Below, piece after piece: positions 24,144 through 35,122 of a DNA stretch of 64,000 nucleotides. Positions within the stretch are counted from its first letter, which is position 1. The number at the start of each line of letters is the position of its first letter. The notes below the pieces were generated by a model, which did not search any database, had not been told where the DNA came from, and worked only from the letters and a program-made list of their open reading frames with translations. The DNA lies in the NCBI RefSeq assembly GCF_018304945.1, contig NZ_JAGQEE010000002.1, forward strand, positions 558,001 to 622,000, read 5' to 3'. The position numbers and the translations under genes were made by a program. This stretch comes from Collimonas humicola (GTDB lineage: Bacteria > Pseudomonadota > Gammaproteobacteria > Burkholderiales > Burkholderiaceae_D).

Positions 24144-25424
24144 CTAGTCGCTCAACAGCTCGGCGATCGCCTGCATGCCGTCGACCTGCTTGGCGACCAC
24201 CTTGACGATGACGATGATCGGTATCCCCAGCAGCAAGCCCCATATTCCCCACAGCCAGCCCCAGAACAGCAGCACGATAAACACCGCCGCGGCATTCATC
24301 TTGGCGATGCGGCCGGTCATCCAGGTCGTCACGAAGGTGCCGACCAGGGTGGCGATCGCCAGCGTGGAGGCGGCGACCAGCAGCATCATGTAGAAGGAAT
24401 CGAACTGCATGAAGGCGGTGACGCCGGTCGCCGCCGCGATGAGCAGGGGGCCGAAATAGGGAATGATGTGCAGGAAGCCGCCGGCCAGGGCCCAGGCGCC
24501 GGCGTTTTCCAAGCCGATCCAGCGGAATGCGACCCACATCAGCACCGCCAGCAGGGAGTTCGTCACCAGCAGCATGAACATATACCTTTGGATCGAGGAA
24601 TTGATTTCGAGCAGGATGCTGACGGCGATCTTTTTGTTCGACAGCGACGGTCCGGTCAGTTTCACCAGCTTGCGCTTGAACTTGTCGCCGGACAGCAAAA
24701 GGAAAAACACCAGGAAGGCCACCATGGTGGCCTGGCCGATGAAAATCATGGCGCCCATCGAACCGGTCCATATCCATTCGCTGAGCTGGAAGGAGGGCGG
24801 CGCGACCACCGCCGGCGCCGGCCGTTTGGCGTCGGGCCGCACGCCGGCAGCCTGGCCGGCGGCGCTTTCGATTTCGTTGGCGGCCGCCTGCATTTTCTGG
24901 ATCGTGCTGGTTTGCCCGCCCTGGTTCCTGGCGCTGACGATGGCCCGCGACAATTGATGGGCGGCGGCTGGCAGGCGTTCCATGATGGACTGGAATTCAC
25001 CGCGCAAGGAATAGCCGACCTGGGCCAGGCCCAGCATCAGCGTCGCCATCACCAGGCAGGTGCCGAACAGGCGCGGCACGCGGATGTGCTCCAGCCAGAC
25101 CACCAGCGGATTCAAGGTATAGGCGATGAAAATCCCGAACACCAGCGGCACCAGGAATTTTTGCCCCCATTGCAGCGCGAACACCAGGGCCAGCACGGTG
25201 AGGATGTGCAGGCAAAGGCTGCGCACGTGCGTGGAGCTGTGGGAGACCAGCGGCGCCAGCGGACCGGTCATCGGCGTTTCGGCTGCCGCTTGCGCCGCCG
25301 GCTGGTCCGGTGGCGCCTGCGTCGGCGCCGGTTGAGGGGGCGCGGCGTTGCCGGCATCCACTGTTGCATCTGCGCTGATTGAGTTCATGGGAGTAGTTGA
25401 TTTCACGTGTTGATTGCTCGTCAT
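24144..25424 (-). CDS. AI-2E family transporter
   Basis: 426 residues. An Ala/Pro-rich cytoplasmic head (residues 15-50), then about eight membrane segments with a long amphipathic region between the second and third, and the family segment FGPLLIAAATGVTAFMQF near 330. Members export small molecules or act as Na+(Li+)/H+ antiporters. The start is uncertain: ATG at 25424 or 25388, neither with a strong ribosome binding site. Confidence 0.82.
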   Translation of the reverse strand: MTSNQHVKSTTPMNSISADATVDAGNAAPPQPAPTQAPPDQPAAQAAAETPMTGPLAPLVSHSSTHVRSLCLHILTVLALVFALQWGQKFLVPLVFGIFIAYTLNPLVVWLEHIRVPRLFGTCLVMATLMLGLAQVGYSLRGEFQSIMERLPAAAHQLSRAIVSARNQGGQTSTIQKMQAAANEIESAAGQAAGVRPDAKRPAPAVVAPPSFQLSEWIWTGSMGAMIFIGQATMVAFLVFFLLLSGDKFKRKLVKLTGPSLSNKKIAVSILLEINSSIQRYMFMLLVTNSLLAVLMWVAFRWIGLENAGAWALAGGFLHIIPYFGPLLIAAATGVTAFMQFDSFYMMLLVAASTLAIATLVGTFVTTWMTGRIAKMNAAAVFIVLLFWGWLWGIWGLLLGIPIIVIVKVVAKQVDGMQAIAELLSD

Positions 25425-25716
25425 GGAGGCAAAGCCGATAGCAGCAGCATATACGGGCTGGAATGCCGGCTCGGTGCGTCAGCACACAGAGCCGGTTTGA
25501 TTTTTCAAGAGCAATTGTGCGCCTGATATCTGCCTGAAACTTATATTTGTGCACGTTTATCCGCATCCTGATAGTCAGAAAGACAAGCAAGCGGACGCTT
25601 CCCGGCGGCCGATTCCTCTGGCGGCGGAAAAGGGGTATTCTTGAAGTCTAACGCTTGAAGAAACCGGCCGCTTCGCTCCGCTGTCATTCTTGCATCACCT
25701 GTCTGGAGTTTTTCGC

Positions 25717-26094
25717 ATGACCGTTTCACCCGAGCCGCTTGCCGCCATTGCCGGCTATCACGCCCACATCTATTACGACGCCGCCAGCCTGCCGCAGGCG
25801 CTGGCCTTGTGCGAGCAAGCCGCGCAACGCTTTGCGCTGAGCGTGGGCCGCGCGCATCGGCAGCCGGTAGGTCCGCACCCGGACTGGAGCTGCCAGCTGG
25901 GCTTTGCGCCGGAAGTATTCGGCGAACTGGTTCCGTGGCTGGCGCTGCATCGGGCCGGCCTGGTCGTATTCATCCATCCGCTGACCGGCGACGAGCTGGC
26001 CGACCATCGCGATCATGCCATCTGGATGGGGGCAGTGCGGCCTTTGAACCTGGCGATCTTTGCCAGGGATGCAGAGAAGCTGGATCTTGAATAA
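25717..26094 (+). CDS. DOPA 4,5-dioxygenase-family protein
   Basis: 125 residues: YHAHIYYDAASL near the start, GPHPDWSCQLGF, and IHPLTGDELADHRDHAIWMG with the histidine-rich motif of the DOPA-dioxygenase family (PF08883). Bacterial members are small alpha/beta proteins of uncertain activity, proposed to cleave catechols. The ATG at 25717 follows CTGGAG. It stands alone between two unrelated genes. Confidence 0.85.
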   Translation: MTVSPEPLAAIAGYHAHIYYDAASLPQALALCEQAAQRFALSVGRAHRQPVGPHPDWSCQLGFAPEVFGELVPWLALHRAGLVVFIHPLTGDELADHRDHAIWMGAVRPLNLAIFARDAEKLDLE

Positions 26095-26155
26095 GCTGGC
26101 CGGACCTGCCTTGCCGGGCAAGGCGGCCTGCCGCAAAAAAAATTGGAGACCTGTC

Positions 26156-26851
26156 ATGCACAGCTTGCAGAAATTCGCGGGGGCAGCCCTGCTCGCCTGG
26201 CTGCCCTTGTCCGGCGCCAGCGCGGCGGCGCAACGCATCATTCCTATCGATCCGGCGCGCGCCGACAAGCCGGGTTTCATGGTGATCATCGACGAACCGG
26301 GACACTATCAGCTGGCCGGCAACATGAAGGTGGCCGACCCCAACACCACCGCAATCGAAATCAATGCCGATAACGTCACCATCGACCTGCATGGCTATGC
26401 GATCCAGGGGCCGACGCGCTGCCAGCAACTGCCTGCGCCCTGCTGGCCGCTCGGCGGCGGCAACGGCATCCACGCGGTGAACCGCAGCCATGTCGCGGTC
26501 AGGAACGGCATCGTCCAGGGCATGGGCAACTACGGCATCTACCTGGAGACCAATTCGGCCAGCCTGGATCATGTGGTGGTGTCGCGCAACGGCCGCGGCG
26601 GCGCGGTCATGTTTGGCGGCGCGATCAGCAACAGCGCCGCCGAGAACAATGGCGGCGACGGCATTTTCGGCATCGACCTCAAGGTCAGCCGCAACGCCAT
26701 GCGCGGCAACCAGCATTTCGGGCTGGCCGCCTACGCCCAGTCCAGCTTCAGCAACAACCGCCTGAGCGCCAACAACGGCAATGCCGTGCAGACCAATCTC
26801 AAGTCCGCAGCGAACGCCGGCAATACCTGCAACGCCAGCGCCTGCCCTTGA
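26156..26851 (+). CDS. Secreted right-handed parallel beta-helix protein
   Basis: 231 residues. A signal peptide (LLAWLPLSGASAAA) then repeating strands typical of a parallel beta-helix: IEINADNVTIDLHGYAI, HVAVRNGIVQGMGNYGIYL, and later N-rich turns. Asn ladders mark the turns. No catalytic residues of polysaccharide lyases or pectinesterases are evident, so it may bind or cleave a sugar polymer, or be structural. TTGGAG precedes the ATG. Four cysteines (two in the middle, two at the C-terminus) could form disulfides. Confidence 0.72.
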   Translation: MHSLQKFAGAALLAWLPLSGASAAAQRIIPIDPARADKPGFMVIIDEPGHYQLAGNMKVADPNTTAIEINADNVTIDLHGYAIQGPTRCQQLPAPCWPLGGGNGIHAVNRSHVAVRNGIVQGMGNYGIYLETNSASLDHVVVSRNGRGGAVMFGGAISNSAAENNGGDGIFGIDLKVSRNAMRGNQHFGLAAYAQSSFSNNRLSANNGNAVQTNLKSAANAGNTCNASACP

Positions 26852-26861
26852 GGTTTAACGC

Positions 26862-27854
<993 letters not shown>

Positions 27855-28101
27855 TGTCTGCTCCGGAAAGTGTTGGGGCCGCCTAGGTGGGGCCGCCGAG
27901 ACGCGCTCGGCGTGCTTGACCATGGCAAGCGCCGCAAGTTAGTATAAGCCATGCCCAAGCAATCCATCATCTGTTCCCGCCCCCAAGTCTGCGCACGCTG
28001 TTGTCGCACGACATCCCTGCATTGCGCCTGATTTTTTGCGTTTGATTTAGCCGGCGCCGGCTTGCCGTCACGGCATCGTTTCACATCACCCGTATTTTTA
28101 A

Positions 28102-29508
28102 ATGAACTGCATGGAACTCCATCTATACGACAGCTGGGAGCGCCGCGTCCGCCGCTTCGACAGCATTGATCCCGGCCGCGCGGGCTTGTACTGCTGCGGG
28201 CCGACGGTGTACGACTACGCCCACATAGGCAACCTGCGCACCTACATTTTCGAGGACCTGCTGCGGCGCACGCTGGAGTTCAACGGCTACCAGGTGCAGC
28301 ACGTGGTCAACATCACCGACGTCGGCCACCTGGTGTCGGACGGCGACGACGGCGAAGACAAGATGGAAAAAGGCAGCCGCCGCAGCGGCAAGAGCGCCTG
28401 GGACATCGCGGAATTTTATAGCGCGGCCTTCATGGAAGATTTCCGCGCGCTCAACCTGCTGCAGCCGGCGGTCTGGTGCCGCGCCACCGACTATCTGCCG
28501 CAGCAGATCGGTTTCATCCAGAGCCTGGAGCAGAAGGGCTATACCTACCGCACCGGCGACGGCATCTACTTCGATACCAGCAAGCAGGACGATTACGGCT
28601 ATATGGCGCGGCTGGATCGCAGCGCCTTGCAGGCCGGAGCGCGGGTCGACATGGGAGAGAAGCGCAGCGTTACCGATTTCGCCCTGTGGAAATTCAGTCC
28701 GTCCGAGGCGCGCCGCCAGATGGAGTGGGACAGTCCCTGGGGGCGCGGCTTTCCCGGCTGGCACATCGAGTGCTCGGCGATGTCGGCCGCGCATCTCGGC
28801 AGCTTGTTCGACATCCATTGCGGCGGCGAGGATCACATCGCCGTCCATCACAGCAACGAGATCGCGCAGACCCAGGCTTGCCACGGCACCCGTCTGGCCA
28901 ATTACTGGATGCATGGCTATTTCCTGCAGACCGGCAGTGAAAAGATGTCCAAGTCCGGCGGCGATTTCCTGCGCCTGCAGTCGCTGGTCGACCAGGGGTT
29001 CGATCCGCTCGCCTATCGCTACCTGTGCATGGCGGCGCATTATCGCAGCCAGCTGGAATTCAGCTGGGATGGCTTGCAGGCCGCGGCCACCGGCTTGCAA
29101 CGCTTGAGAGAGGCTTACCATCGCTGGCCGCATGGCGGTGCGGCTGATGAGGCATGGATGCAGCGCTTCCGCGCCGAGATCAATAACGACCTCAATTTTT
29201 CGCGCGCGCTGGCGCTGGTGTGGGAGCTGGTGCGCAGCGACACCGATGCCGCCGGTTGCAAAGCGACCTTGCGAGCAATGGATGAAGTGCTGGGCCTGGA
29301 CCTGGATGGCTGGCGTCCGGCCAGCGTCGCCATACCCGCAGCAGTAGCGCAGCTGGCCGCGCAACGCCAGGCCGCGCGCGCGGCGCGGCAATGGCAGGAA
29401 GCGGACCGCTTGCGCGAACAGATCCGGGCGCTCGGTTTCCTGGTGGAAGATACCGTCGCGGGGCCGGCGCTGAAGCCGGCCTTGGCAGGAGCGGCGCATG
29501 ACAGCTAG
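28102..29508 (+). CDS. cysS: Cysteine-tRNA ligase
   Basis: 468 residues. Class I synthetase with zinc ligands in CCGPTVYD and GWHIECSAMS plus the HCGGEDH histidine, a HIGN version of the HIGH motif at 41-44, and EKMSKSGGD near 281. It charges tRNA-Cys. Length is normal. Its stop overlaps the start of thpR by 11 bp, so both are cotranscribed. Whether it is the only cysS cannot be told here. The ATG at 28102 has no clear ribosome binding site; ATG at 28111 is an alternative. Confidence 0.9.
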   Translation: MNCMELHLYDSWERRVRRFDSIDPGRAGLYCCGPTVYDYAHIGNLRTYIFEDLLRRTLEFNGYQVQHVVNITDVGHLVSDGDDGEDKMEKGSRRSGKSAWDIAEFYSAAFMEDFRALNLLQPAVWCRATDYLPQQIGFIQSLEQKGYTYRTGDGIYFDTSKQDDYGYMARLDRSALQAGARVDMGEKRSVTDFALWKFSPSEARRQMEWDSPWGRGFPGWHIECSAMSAAHLGSLFDIHCGGEDHIAVHHSNEIAQTQACHGTRLANYWMHGYFLQTGSEKMSKSGGDFLRLQSLVDQGFDPLAYRYLCMAAHYRSQLEFSWDGLQAAATGLQRLREAYHRWPHGGAADEAWMQRFRAEINNDLNFSRALALVWELVRSDTDAAGCKATLRAMDEVLGLDLDGWRPASVAIPAAVAQLAAQRQAARAARQWQEADRLREQIRALGFLVEDTVAGPALKPALAGAAHDS

Positions 29509-30025
29509 CCTCGATGCCGGGCCGCTGCGGCTGTTCTATGCGCTGTGGCCGGATGAAGCAACCAGCCAGCGCCTGGCCCAGGTACAGGCGCTGGCGCCGG
29601 GGCGCGCCGTGCACCGCGACGATTTCCATATCACCCTGGCTTTCCTGGGAGAACAGCCGGCTGGCGTGCTGCCGTTGCTGGAACAGATACTGGAAAATTT
29701 ACCGCAGGCCGCGATGACGCTGGTGCTGGACCGGCTCGCCTACTTTCGCCGTCACCGTATCGCGGCCTTGCAGATGAGCGCACCGCCGGCCGCGCTGCTC
29801 GACCTGCAGGCCGCGCTGGCGGCCGAGTTGCTGCGTTGCCGGATCGGCTTCGACCACCGCCGCCGTTTCCAGCCGCACATCACGCTGGCGCGCAATGCCG
29901 ATGCGCCCGCCGATACGGTGCTGGCGCCGCCGCTCGTCTGGCAAGTCGGGCAAGGGCAAGCCGTGCTGGTGCAATCGGCGCCGACGGCAGCGGGCGCAAA
30001 ATACCGGCTGCTGGCGACGCATTGA
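29498..30025 (+). CDS. thpR: RNA 2',3'-cyclic phosphodiesterase (ThpR/LigT)
   Basis: 175 residues with both HxTx motifs of the 2H phosphoesterase fold: HITLAF with His44/Thr46 and PHITLAR with His127/Thr129. These enzymes open 2',3'-cyclic phosphates to 2'-phosphates and are remembered as 2'-5' RNA ligases. Its start overlaps the cysS stop, a fusion-like arrangement that suggests joint expression. Opening of cyclic phosphates would compete with RtcB-type ligation, so its presence some 13 kb from the RNA-repair locus is notable but may be chance. Confidence 0.9.
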   Translation: MTASLDAGPLRLFYALWPDEATSQRLAQVQALAPGRAVHRDDFHITLAFLGEQPAGVLPLLEQILENLPQAAMTLVLDRLAYFRRHRIAALQMSAPPAALLDLQAALAAELLRCRIGFDHRRRFQPHITLARNADAPADTVLAPPLVWQVGQGQAVLVQSAPTAAGAKYRLLATH

Positions 30026-30071
30026 CGTTGCGGCGCGCCGGTTCCCGTACCGCGCCAGAGAACGAGCGTTT

Positions 30072-31571
30072 CTATTTCGCGGTTGGCATGGTGAACTCGG
30101 CGCCCTTGGCGATGCTGTCCGGCCAGCGCTGCATGATGCTCTTGTAACGCGTATAGAAACGGATGCCTTCTTCGCCGTAAGCATGGTGATCGCCGAACAG
30201 CGAACGCTTCCAGCCGCCGAAGGAATGCCAGGCCATCGGCACCGGAATCGGCACGTTGATGCCGACCATGCCGACCTGGATCTGCCGCGCAAAGGCACGC
30301 GCCACGCCGCCGTCGCTGGTATAGCAAGCCACGCCGTTGCCGAATTCATGGGCATTGACCAGTTCCACGGCACCGGCCAGGTCCGGCACGCGCACCACCG
30401 CCAGCACCGGGCCGAAGATTTCTTCCTTGTAGATGGTCATTTCCGGCGTCACGTGGTCGAACAAGGTGCCGCCGACGAAAAAGCCGTTTTCATGGCCGGC
30501 AACCCGCAAGCCGCGGCCGTCGACCAGCAGCTTGGCGCCCTCTTCCACGCCTTTGGCGATGTAAGCCTCGACCTTGGCCTTGTGCGCGCCGGTGACCAGC
30601 GGGCCCATTTCGGAATCGGCCCGGTCGCCGTTGCCGATCTTGAGCGCGGCAGCGCGTTCCGCCAGCCGCTCGACCAGGCGGTCGGCGATATCGCCCACCG
30701 CCACCGCTACCGAAATCGCCATGCAGCGCTCGCCGGCGGAACCGTAGGCGGCGCCGATCAAGGCGTCGACCGCTTGTTCCAGGTCGGCATCCGGCATCAC
30801 CACCAGATGGTTCTTGGCGCCGCCCAGCGCCTGCACGCGCTTTCCGCGGCGCGCGCCTTCGGTATAAATGTATTCTGCAATCGGGGTCGAGCCGACAAAG
30901 GAAACGGCTTGCACATCCGGATGCGCAAGCAAGGCATCCACCGCCAGCTTGTCGCCCTGGACCACGTTGAATACGCCGTCGGGCAAGCCAGCCTGCTTGA
31001 GCAGGTCGGCGATCAGCAGGCTGGCCGAAGGATCGCGTTCGGACGGTTTCAGGATGAAGCAATTGCCGCATGCCAGTGCCAGCGGGAACATCCACATCGG
31101 CACCATCACCGGGAAGTTGAACGGCGTGATGCCGGCCACCACGCCCAGCGGCTGGCGCAAGTTCCAGTTGTCGATGCCGCCGCCGATATTGTCGGTATGG
31201 CTGGTCTTGAGCAGATGCGGAATACCGCAGGCGAACTCCACCACCTCGATGCCGCGCACCACTTCGCCCTTGGCATCGGAAAACACCTTGCCGTGCTCGC
31301 GTGTGATCATGGCCGCCAGCTTGTCATGATTCTGCTCCAGCAGTTCCTTGAATTTGAACATGACTCGTGCGCGGCGCAGCGGCGACGTCTCCGACCAGGC
31401 CGGAAAAGCGGCGCGCGCGCTGGCGACGGCTTTATCCACTTCCTGCGCAGATGCCAGCGCAACCTGGGCGACCACCTCGCCGGTGGCAGGATTGAAGACG
31501 TCGGAATAACGCTCCGAGCGGCCGCTCACCGGTGCGCCTGAAATGAAATGATTAATTTGAGAAATGGTCAT
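30072..31571 (-). CDS. mmsA: CoA-acylating methylmalonate-semialdehyde dehydrogenase
   Basis: 499 residues. An aldehyde dehydrogenase with [17 protein letters not shown] and GERCMAIS holding the catalytic Cys near 281, and the [17 protein letters not shown] stretch typical of MmsA/IolA. It oxidises malonate or methylmalonate semialdehyde to acetyl- or propionyl-CoA. It follows the omega-aminotransferase by 13 bp, so the pair would turn beta-alanine (or beta-aminoisobutyrate) into acetyl-CoA. Control by the divergent MocR gene is likely. The ATG at 31571 follows AGAGGC. Confidence 0.92.
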   Translation of the reverse strand: MTISQINHFISGAPVSGRSERYSDVFNPATGEVVAQVALASAQEVDKAVASARAAFPAWSETSPLRRARVMFKFKELLEQNHDKLAAMITREHGKVFSDAKGEVVRGIEVVEFACGIPHLLKTSHTDNIGGGIDNWNLRQPLGVVAGITPFNFPVMVPMWMFPLALACGNCFILKPSERDPSASLLIADLLKQAGLPDGVFNVVQGDKLAVDALLAHPDVQAVSFVGSTPIAEYIYTEGARRGKRVQALGGAKNHLVVMPDADLEQAVDALIGAAYGSAGERCMAISVAVAVGDIADRLVERLAERAAALKIGNGDRADSEMGPLVTGAHKAKVEAYIAKGVEEGAKLLVDGRGLRVAGHENGFFVGGTLFDHVTPEMTIYKEEIFGPVLAVVRVPDLAGAVELVNAHEFGNGVACYTSDGGVARAFARQIQVGMVGINVPIPVPMAWHSFGGWKRSLFGDHHAYGEEGIRFYTRYKSIMQRWPDSIAKGAEFTMPTAK

Positions 31572-31584
31572 GGCTTGCCTCTGA

Positions 31585-32913
31585 TTATTTGGTTTCATTG
31601 AGTGCTTCGCGCACTGTGCTGAAGATGCGTTCGATTTCTTCCGGCTGCACGATCAGCGGCGGCGAGAACGCCAGGATGTCGCCGGTATAGCGCACCATCA
31701 CGCCCTTTTCGTAGCATTTGCGGAAGACCTCGTAGGCGCGCGCGCCGGGCGCGCCCGGCCGCGCTTCCAGTTCGATGCCGGCCACCAGGCCGAGGTTGCG
31801 GATATCCTTGACGTGCTGCGCGCCGGCCACGCCGTGCGCCGCCCTGCCGAACAGCGGCGACAACTCGCGCGCGCGCTCGAACAGGCGCTCGCTTTGATAC
31901 AGGTCGATGGCGGCGATGGCGGCCGCGGCGGCTGCCGGATGGGCGGAATAGGTGTAGCCATGCATCAGTTCGATGCCGCCGACGGCGGTGGCTTGCACCA
32001 CCGTATCGTGGATCTCGCGCTGCACCGCTACCGCGCCCATTGGAATGGCCGCGTTGTTGATGCCCTTGGCGAGCGTGATCAGGTCTGGCGTCACCTTGAA
32101 ATATTCAGCCGCGGTGGCGGCGCCGAGGCGGCCGAAGCCGGTGATCACTTCATCGAAAATCAGCAGGATGCCGTGCTTGCTGCACAGCGCGCGCAAGCGT
32201 TCCAGGTAGCCTACCGGCGGCACCAGCACGCCGGTGGAGCCGGCCAGCGGTTCGACGATGACGGCGGCGATGGTGGAGGCGTCGTGCAGGGCCACCAGCC
32301 GTTCCAGTTCATCCGCCAGGTGCGCGCCCCAGGCCGGCTGGCCGTCGGTGAAGCCGGCTTCAGCGATGTTCAGGGTATGCGGCAAGTGGTCGACGCCTGG
32401 CATCAGGTTGCCGGAAAAAGCCTTGCGGTTGTTGCTGATGCCGCCTACCGAAATGCCGCCGAAGCCGACTCCGTGGTAGCCGCGCTCGCGGCCGATGAAC
32501 CGGGTGCGCTGGCCTTCGCCGCGGGCGCGGTGGTAAGCCAGGGCGATCTTCAACGCGCTGTCGACCGCTTCCGAACCGGAATTGGTGAAAAAGATGCGGT
32601 CCAGCCCGGCCGGCATCAGTCCTGCCACCTTGCGCGCCGCGGCGAACGCCAGCGGATGGCCCATCTGGAAAGACGGCGCGTAGTCCATGCTGCCGATCTG
32701 GCGCGTGACGGCGGCGGTGATCTCGTCACGGCAATGGCCGGCGTTGACGCACCACAGGCCGGCGGTGGCGTCCAGCACCTGGCGGCCGTCGTCGGTCTGG
32801 TAATACATGCCCTTGGCGGATACGAACATCCGCGGCGCCTCCTTGAACTGGCGGTTGGCGGTGAATGGCATCCAGAATGCCGACAAGTCTTGTTCCGATT
32901 GATGTGTGTTCAC
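31585..32913 (-). CDS. Omega-amino acid (beta-alanine)-pyruvate aminotransferase
   Basis: 442 residues, class III PLP aminotransferase. [15 protein letters not shown] binds phosphate, [13 protein letters not shown] holds the ring-stacking Asp, and LAKGINN has the PLP lysine near 283. [14 protein letters not shown] and [10 protein letters not shown] are typical of beta-alanine-pyruvate transaminases. It precedes mmsA by 13 bp; together they degrade beta-alanine. A long inverted repeat lies in the promoter region shared with the divergent MocR regulator. Confidence 0.9.
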   Translation of the reverse strand: MNTHQSEQDLSAFWMPFTANRQFKEAPRMFVSAKGMYYQTDDGRQVLDATAGLWCVNAGHCRDEITAAVTRQIGSMDYAPSFQMGHPLAFAAARKVAGLMPAGLDRIFFTNSGSEAVDSALKIALAYHRARGEGQRTRFIGRERGYHGVGFGGISVGGISNNRKAFSGNLMPGVDHLPHTLNIAEAGFTDGQPAWGAHLADELERLVALHDASTIAAVIVEPLAGSTGVLVPPVGYLERLRALCSKHGILLIFDEVITGFGRLGAATAAEYFKVTPDLITLAKGINNAAIPMGAVAVQREIHDTVVQATAVGGIELMHGYTYSAHPAAAAAAIAAIDLYQSERLFERARELSPLFGRAAHGVAGAQHVKDIRNLGLVAGIELEARPGAPGARAYEVFRKCYEKGVMVRYTGDILAFSPPLIVQPEEIERIFSTVREALNETK

Positions 32914-32963
32914 GGCAGGCTGCTTTACGGTGGTTGGTAATGCGGCCGATTATTGCAGTTACA

Positions 32964-33024
32964 ATCAGGATTCATAGATACACTTCACACAAATCGCTAA
33001 AAGTGTATTGTTGTGAATCCTGAT
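32964..33024. promoter_or_regulatory. Inverted repeat operator between the beta-alanine genes and the MocR regulator
   Basis: ATCAGGATTCA (32964-32974) and TGAATCCTGAT (33014-33024) are exact inverted copies, with a second pair ATACACTT (32978-32985) and AAGTGTAT (33001-33008) inside. The double palindrome, 23 bp before the MocR start, fits direct control of both divergent units by that regulator. Confidence 0.6.
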
Positions 33025-33046
33025 CTGTACTGAATACACCAATGCC

Positions 33047-34471
33047 ATGACCGATATGCCCAATGCCCTGCAACTTCCCCTGCCGCTGGAACGGCAAGCC
33101 GCGCTCGGCCTGGTGGAACAAGTGGTCGCCGCCCTCGGCGCCCTGATCGACAGCGGCAGGCTGCGTCCTGGCGAACGGCTGCCGTCGATCCGCCGGTTCG
33201 CCCGGCAGCAAGGCGTCAGCAACGCCACCATCGTCGAAGCCTACGAGCGGCTGGTGGCGAGCGGCATGCTGATCGCCCGGCGCGGCTCCGGCTTCTTCAT
33301 CGCCAAGCGCGAAGCGGCGCAGCGCAGCGGCATGCCGGCGGTCCGGCCCAATCCGGTGATCGATTCGGCCTGGCTGTTTTCGGAAGTGTTTGCCGACGAA
33401 CGGGTGCCGATCAAGGCCGGCTGCGGCTGGCTGCCCAGCAGCATGCTGGACGGCGAGGGTTTGCACGCGGCGGAGCGGCGCATCATCCGCTCGCCCGGGG
33501 CGCAGCAGGTCGGCTACGGCCATCCCTTCGGCTACGGGCCGCTGCGGCAAACCATCGCCAAGTCCTTCGCCAACTGGTCGCTCGATATCGCGCCGCACCA
33601 GGTGGTCACCACCCACGGCGTGACGCAGGCGCTGGATCTGATCATGCGCACCCTGGTCAAGCCGGGCGACACGGTCTTCATCGAAGAACCCGGCTACTGC
33701 AACCTGATCGCCATGCTGCGGCTGGCGTCCATCAATGTGATCGGCGTGCCGCGCACCGTCAGCGGCGTCGACCTGGAAGCGCTGGAGCAACTGGCGGCGC
33801 TGCACCGGCCGAAGATTTTCTTCACCAATCCGGTGTTGCAGAATCCGACCGGCACCAGCTACACCCCGGCCTGCGCGATGCGCGTGCTGCAGGCCGCCGA
33901 GCGTCACGGTTTCTGGGTGGTGGAAGACGATCTCTACCGCGAACTGGCGCAAGCCACCGATCCGATGCTGGCGGCGCTGGACGGCTTGCGCCGCGTGATC
34001 TACGTCAGCGGCTTTTCCAAGACCATCGCGCCCTCTCTGCGGCTGGGCTTCATCGTTTGCCAGAGCGAACTGGCGCAGGAGCTGGCGCGCACCAAGATGG
34101 TCCTGACCCTGACCAATTCAGAAATCACCGAACGGCTGGTCTACAACGCCCTGACCGAAGGCCATCACCGGCGCCACGTCGAGCGCCTGGCCGGCGCCTT
34201 GCTGACTGCGCAGGCGCAGGTCAGCGCCAGGCTGGAAGACGCCGGTTTGCTGCCGTTCGGGCCCTTGCGCGGCGGCATGTTTTATTGGGCCAGGATGCAG
34301 GACAGCACGCTGAGCGCCACGGAAATTGCCGACCAGGCGCTGGCGCAGGGCATCTGGCTGGCGCCGGGAGAGTTTTTCCACGTAGCGCCGCCGCCGCATC
34401 CGTGGTTTCGTTTCAATGTTGCGTTTTCGGACCTGCCCAAGCTGTCCGATTTCTTCCGTAAATTAAGTTGA
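33047..34471 (+). CDS. MocR/PdxR-type regulator (GntR helix-turn-helix fused to an aminotransferase-like domain)
   Basis: 474 residues. An N-terminal GntR winged helix (LRPGERLPSIRRFARQQGVS, about 40-60) and a long linker lead to a fold-I aminotransferase domain (110-474) with TNPVLQNPTGTS, EDDLYREL and the PLP lysine in SGFSKTIAPSLRLG near 325. These proteins use PLP chemistry or its adducts as sensor. It is divergent from the beta-alanine transaminase/mmsA pair with a double palindrome between, so it is their likely activator. Confidence 0.9.
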   Translation: MTDMPNALQLPLPLERQAALGLVEQVVAALGALIDSGRLRPGERLPSIRRFARQQGVSNATIVEAYERLVASGMLIARRGSGFFIAKREAAQRSGMPAVRPNPVIDSAWLFSEVFADERVPIKAGCGWLPSSMLDGEGLHAAERRIIRSPGAQQVGYGHPFGYGPLRQTIAKSFANWSLDIAPHQVVTTHGVTQALDLIMRTLVKPGDTVFIEEPGYCNLIAMLRLASINVIGVPRTVSGVDLEALEQLAALHRPKIFFTNPVLQNPTGTSYTPACAMRVLQAAERHGFWVVEDDLYRELAQATDPMLAALDGLRRVIYVSGFSKTIAPSLRLGFIVCQSELAQELARTKMVLTLTNSEITERLVYNALTEGHHRRHVERLAGALLTAQAQVSARLEDAGLLPFGPLRGGMFYWARMQDSTLSATEIADQALAQGIWLAPGEFFHVAPPPHPWFRFNVAFSDLPKLSDFFRKLS

Positions 34472-34497
34472 AATTCTTGCTCCCTGGCAGAAATAAG

Positions 34498-34529
34498 CCC
34501 ACACACTCGTCACGAGGTGTGGGTTTTTC
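34498..34529 (+). terminator. Terminator of the MocR gene; left edge of the accessory island
   Basis: Stem CCCACAC/GTGTGGG with a bulged A, then CTCG/CGAG around a TCA loop, followed by a five-T tract. The same bulged-A architecture and the core CACTCGTYACGAGG recur in the same orientation at 42697-42722 on the other side of the island. Confidence 0.85.
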
Positions 34530-34546
34530 ATTGGTGCGCCAGATAG

Positions 34547-35073
34547 ATGGATATAGACGCTTTCCCCCGCGAGCTAAAAATTGTCGGTCCACGGCGTGAA
34601 GATGGTTCGATTCTGCCATCAGAGTTTGCAAGAGATCCTGACCGAGGCATTGGCAGACTTACGTTAGTAATTAGTCCAGGCGCATCTGAAGTCCGATCAT
34701 TATGGACGGTGCTCGATTACACAACGGATGAAGTTGCGGCTGAAGTTCTATGTTTACGAGCGGGCTGCAATGATCAATGGCTTGGTGTCTGGCTGGGAGA
34801 AATAAATTTTATTTGCTCTATGGCTGAGAAATAGCGGCATGGGCTGATGCAAATCAATTGGACGGCCTCGCCTGGACGGCATTACCATCAAAATTCAACG
34901 CGAAAAATTTTACAAGCCCCTTCCCCCCAGAAGAGGCTATCGCATATCTCAAATTTCTCTCACCGCAAAATTTTATCTTGGCTAAAGGGTATGTGCGGCG
35001 AGCCCCGCGGCAAATCCGAACACCGTTTCGAGTGGCGTTCGAGAAAGAATTTGGACGGTTGCCGTATATTTAA
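34547..35073 (+). pseudogene. Frameshifted hypothetical gene
   Basis: Two ORFs, 34547-34834 and the frame ending at 35073, read as one protein of about 175 residues if one A is added to the A-run at 34829-34831: SMAEK then continues IAAWADANQLDGL...WTALPSKF. The join gives an uninterrupted, plausible sequence ending RVAFEKEFGRLPYI. The family is not recognised. It may be a true recent loss or a sequence error. It is the only plus-strand gene of the island and abuts the left terminator. Confidence 0.6.
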
Positions 35074-35122
35074 ACGCCCACGTATAGTTGACTTTGATTC
35101 AGCGATTGAAGCGATCCGTTAA

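Noticed and set aside
26156-26851. Pectin lyase or polysaccharide lyase
   Set aside because: The beta-helix pattern is clear, but no catalytic Asp/Arg/Lys signature of those enzymes was identified.
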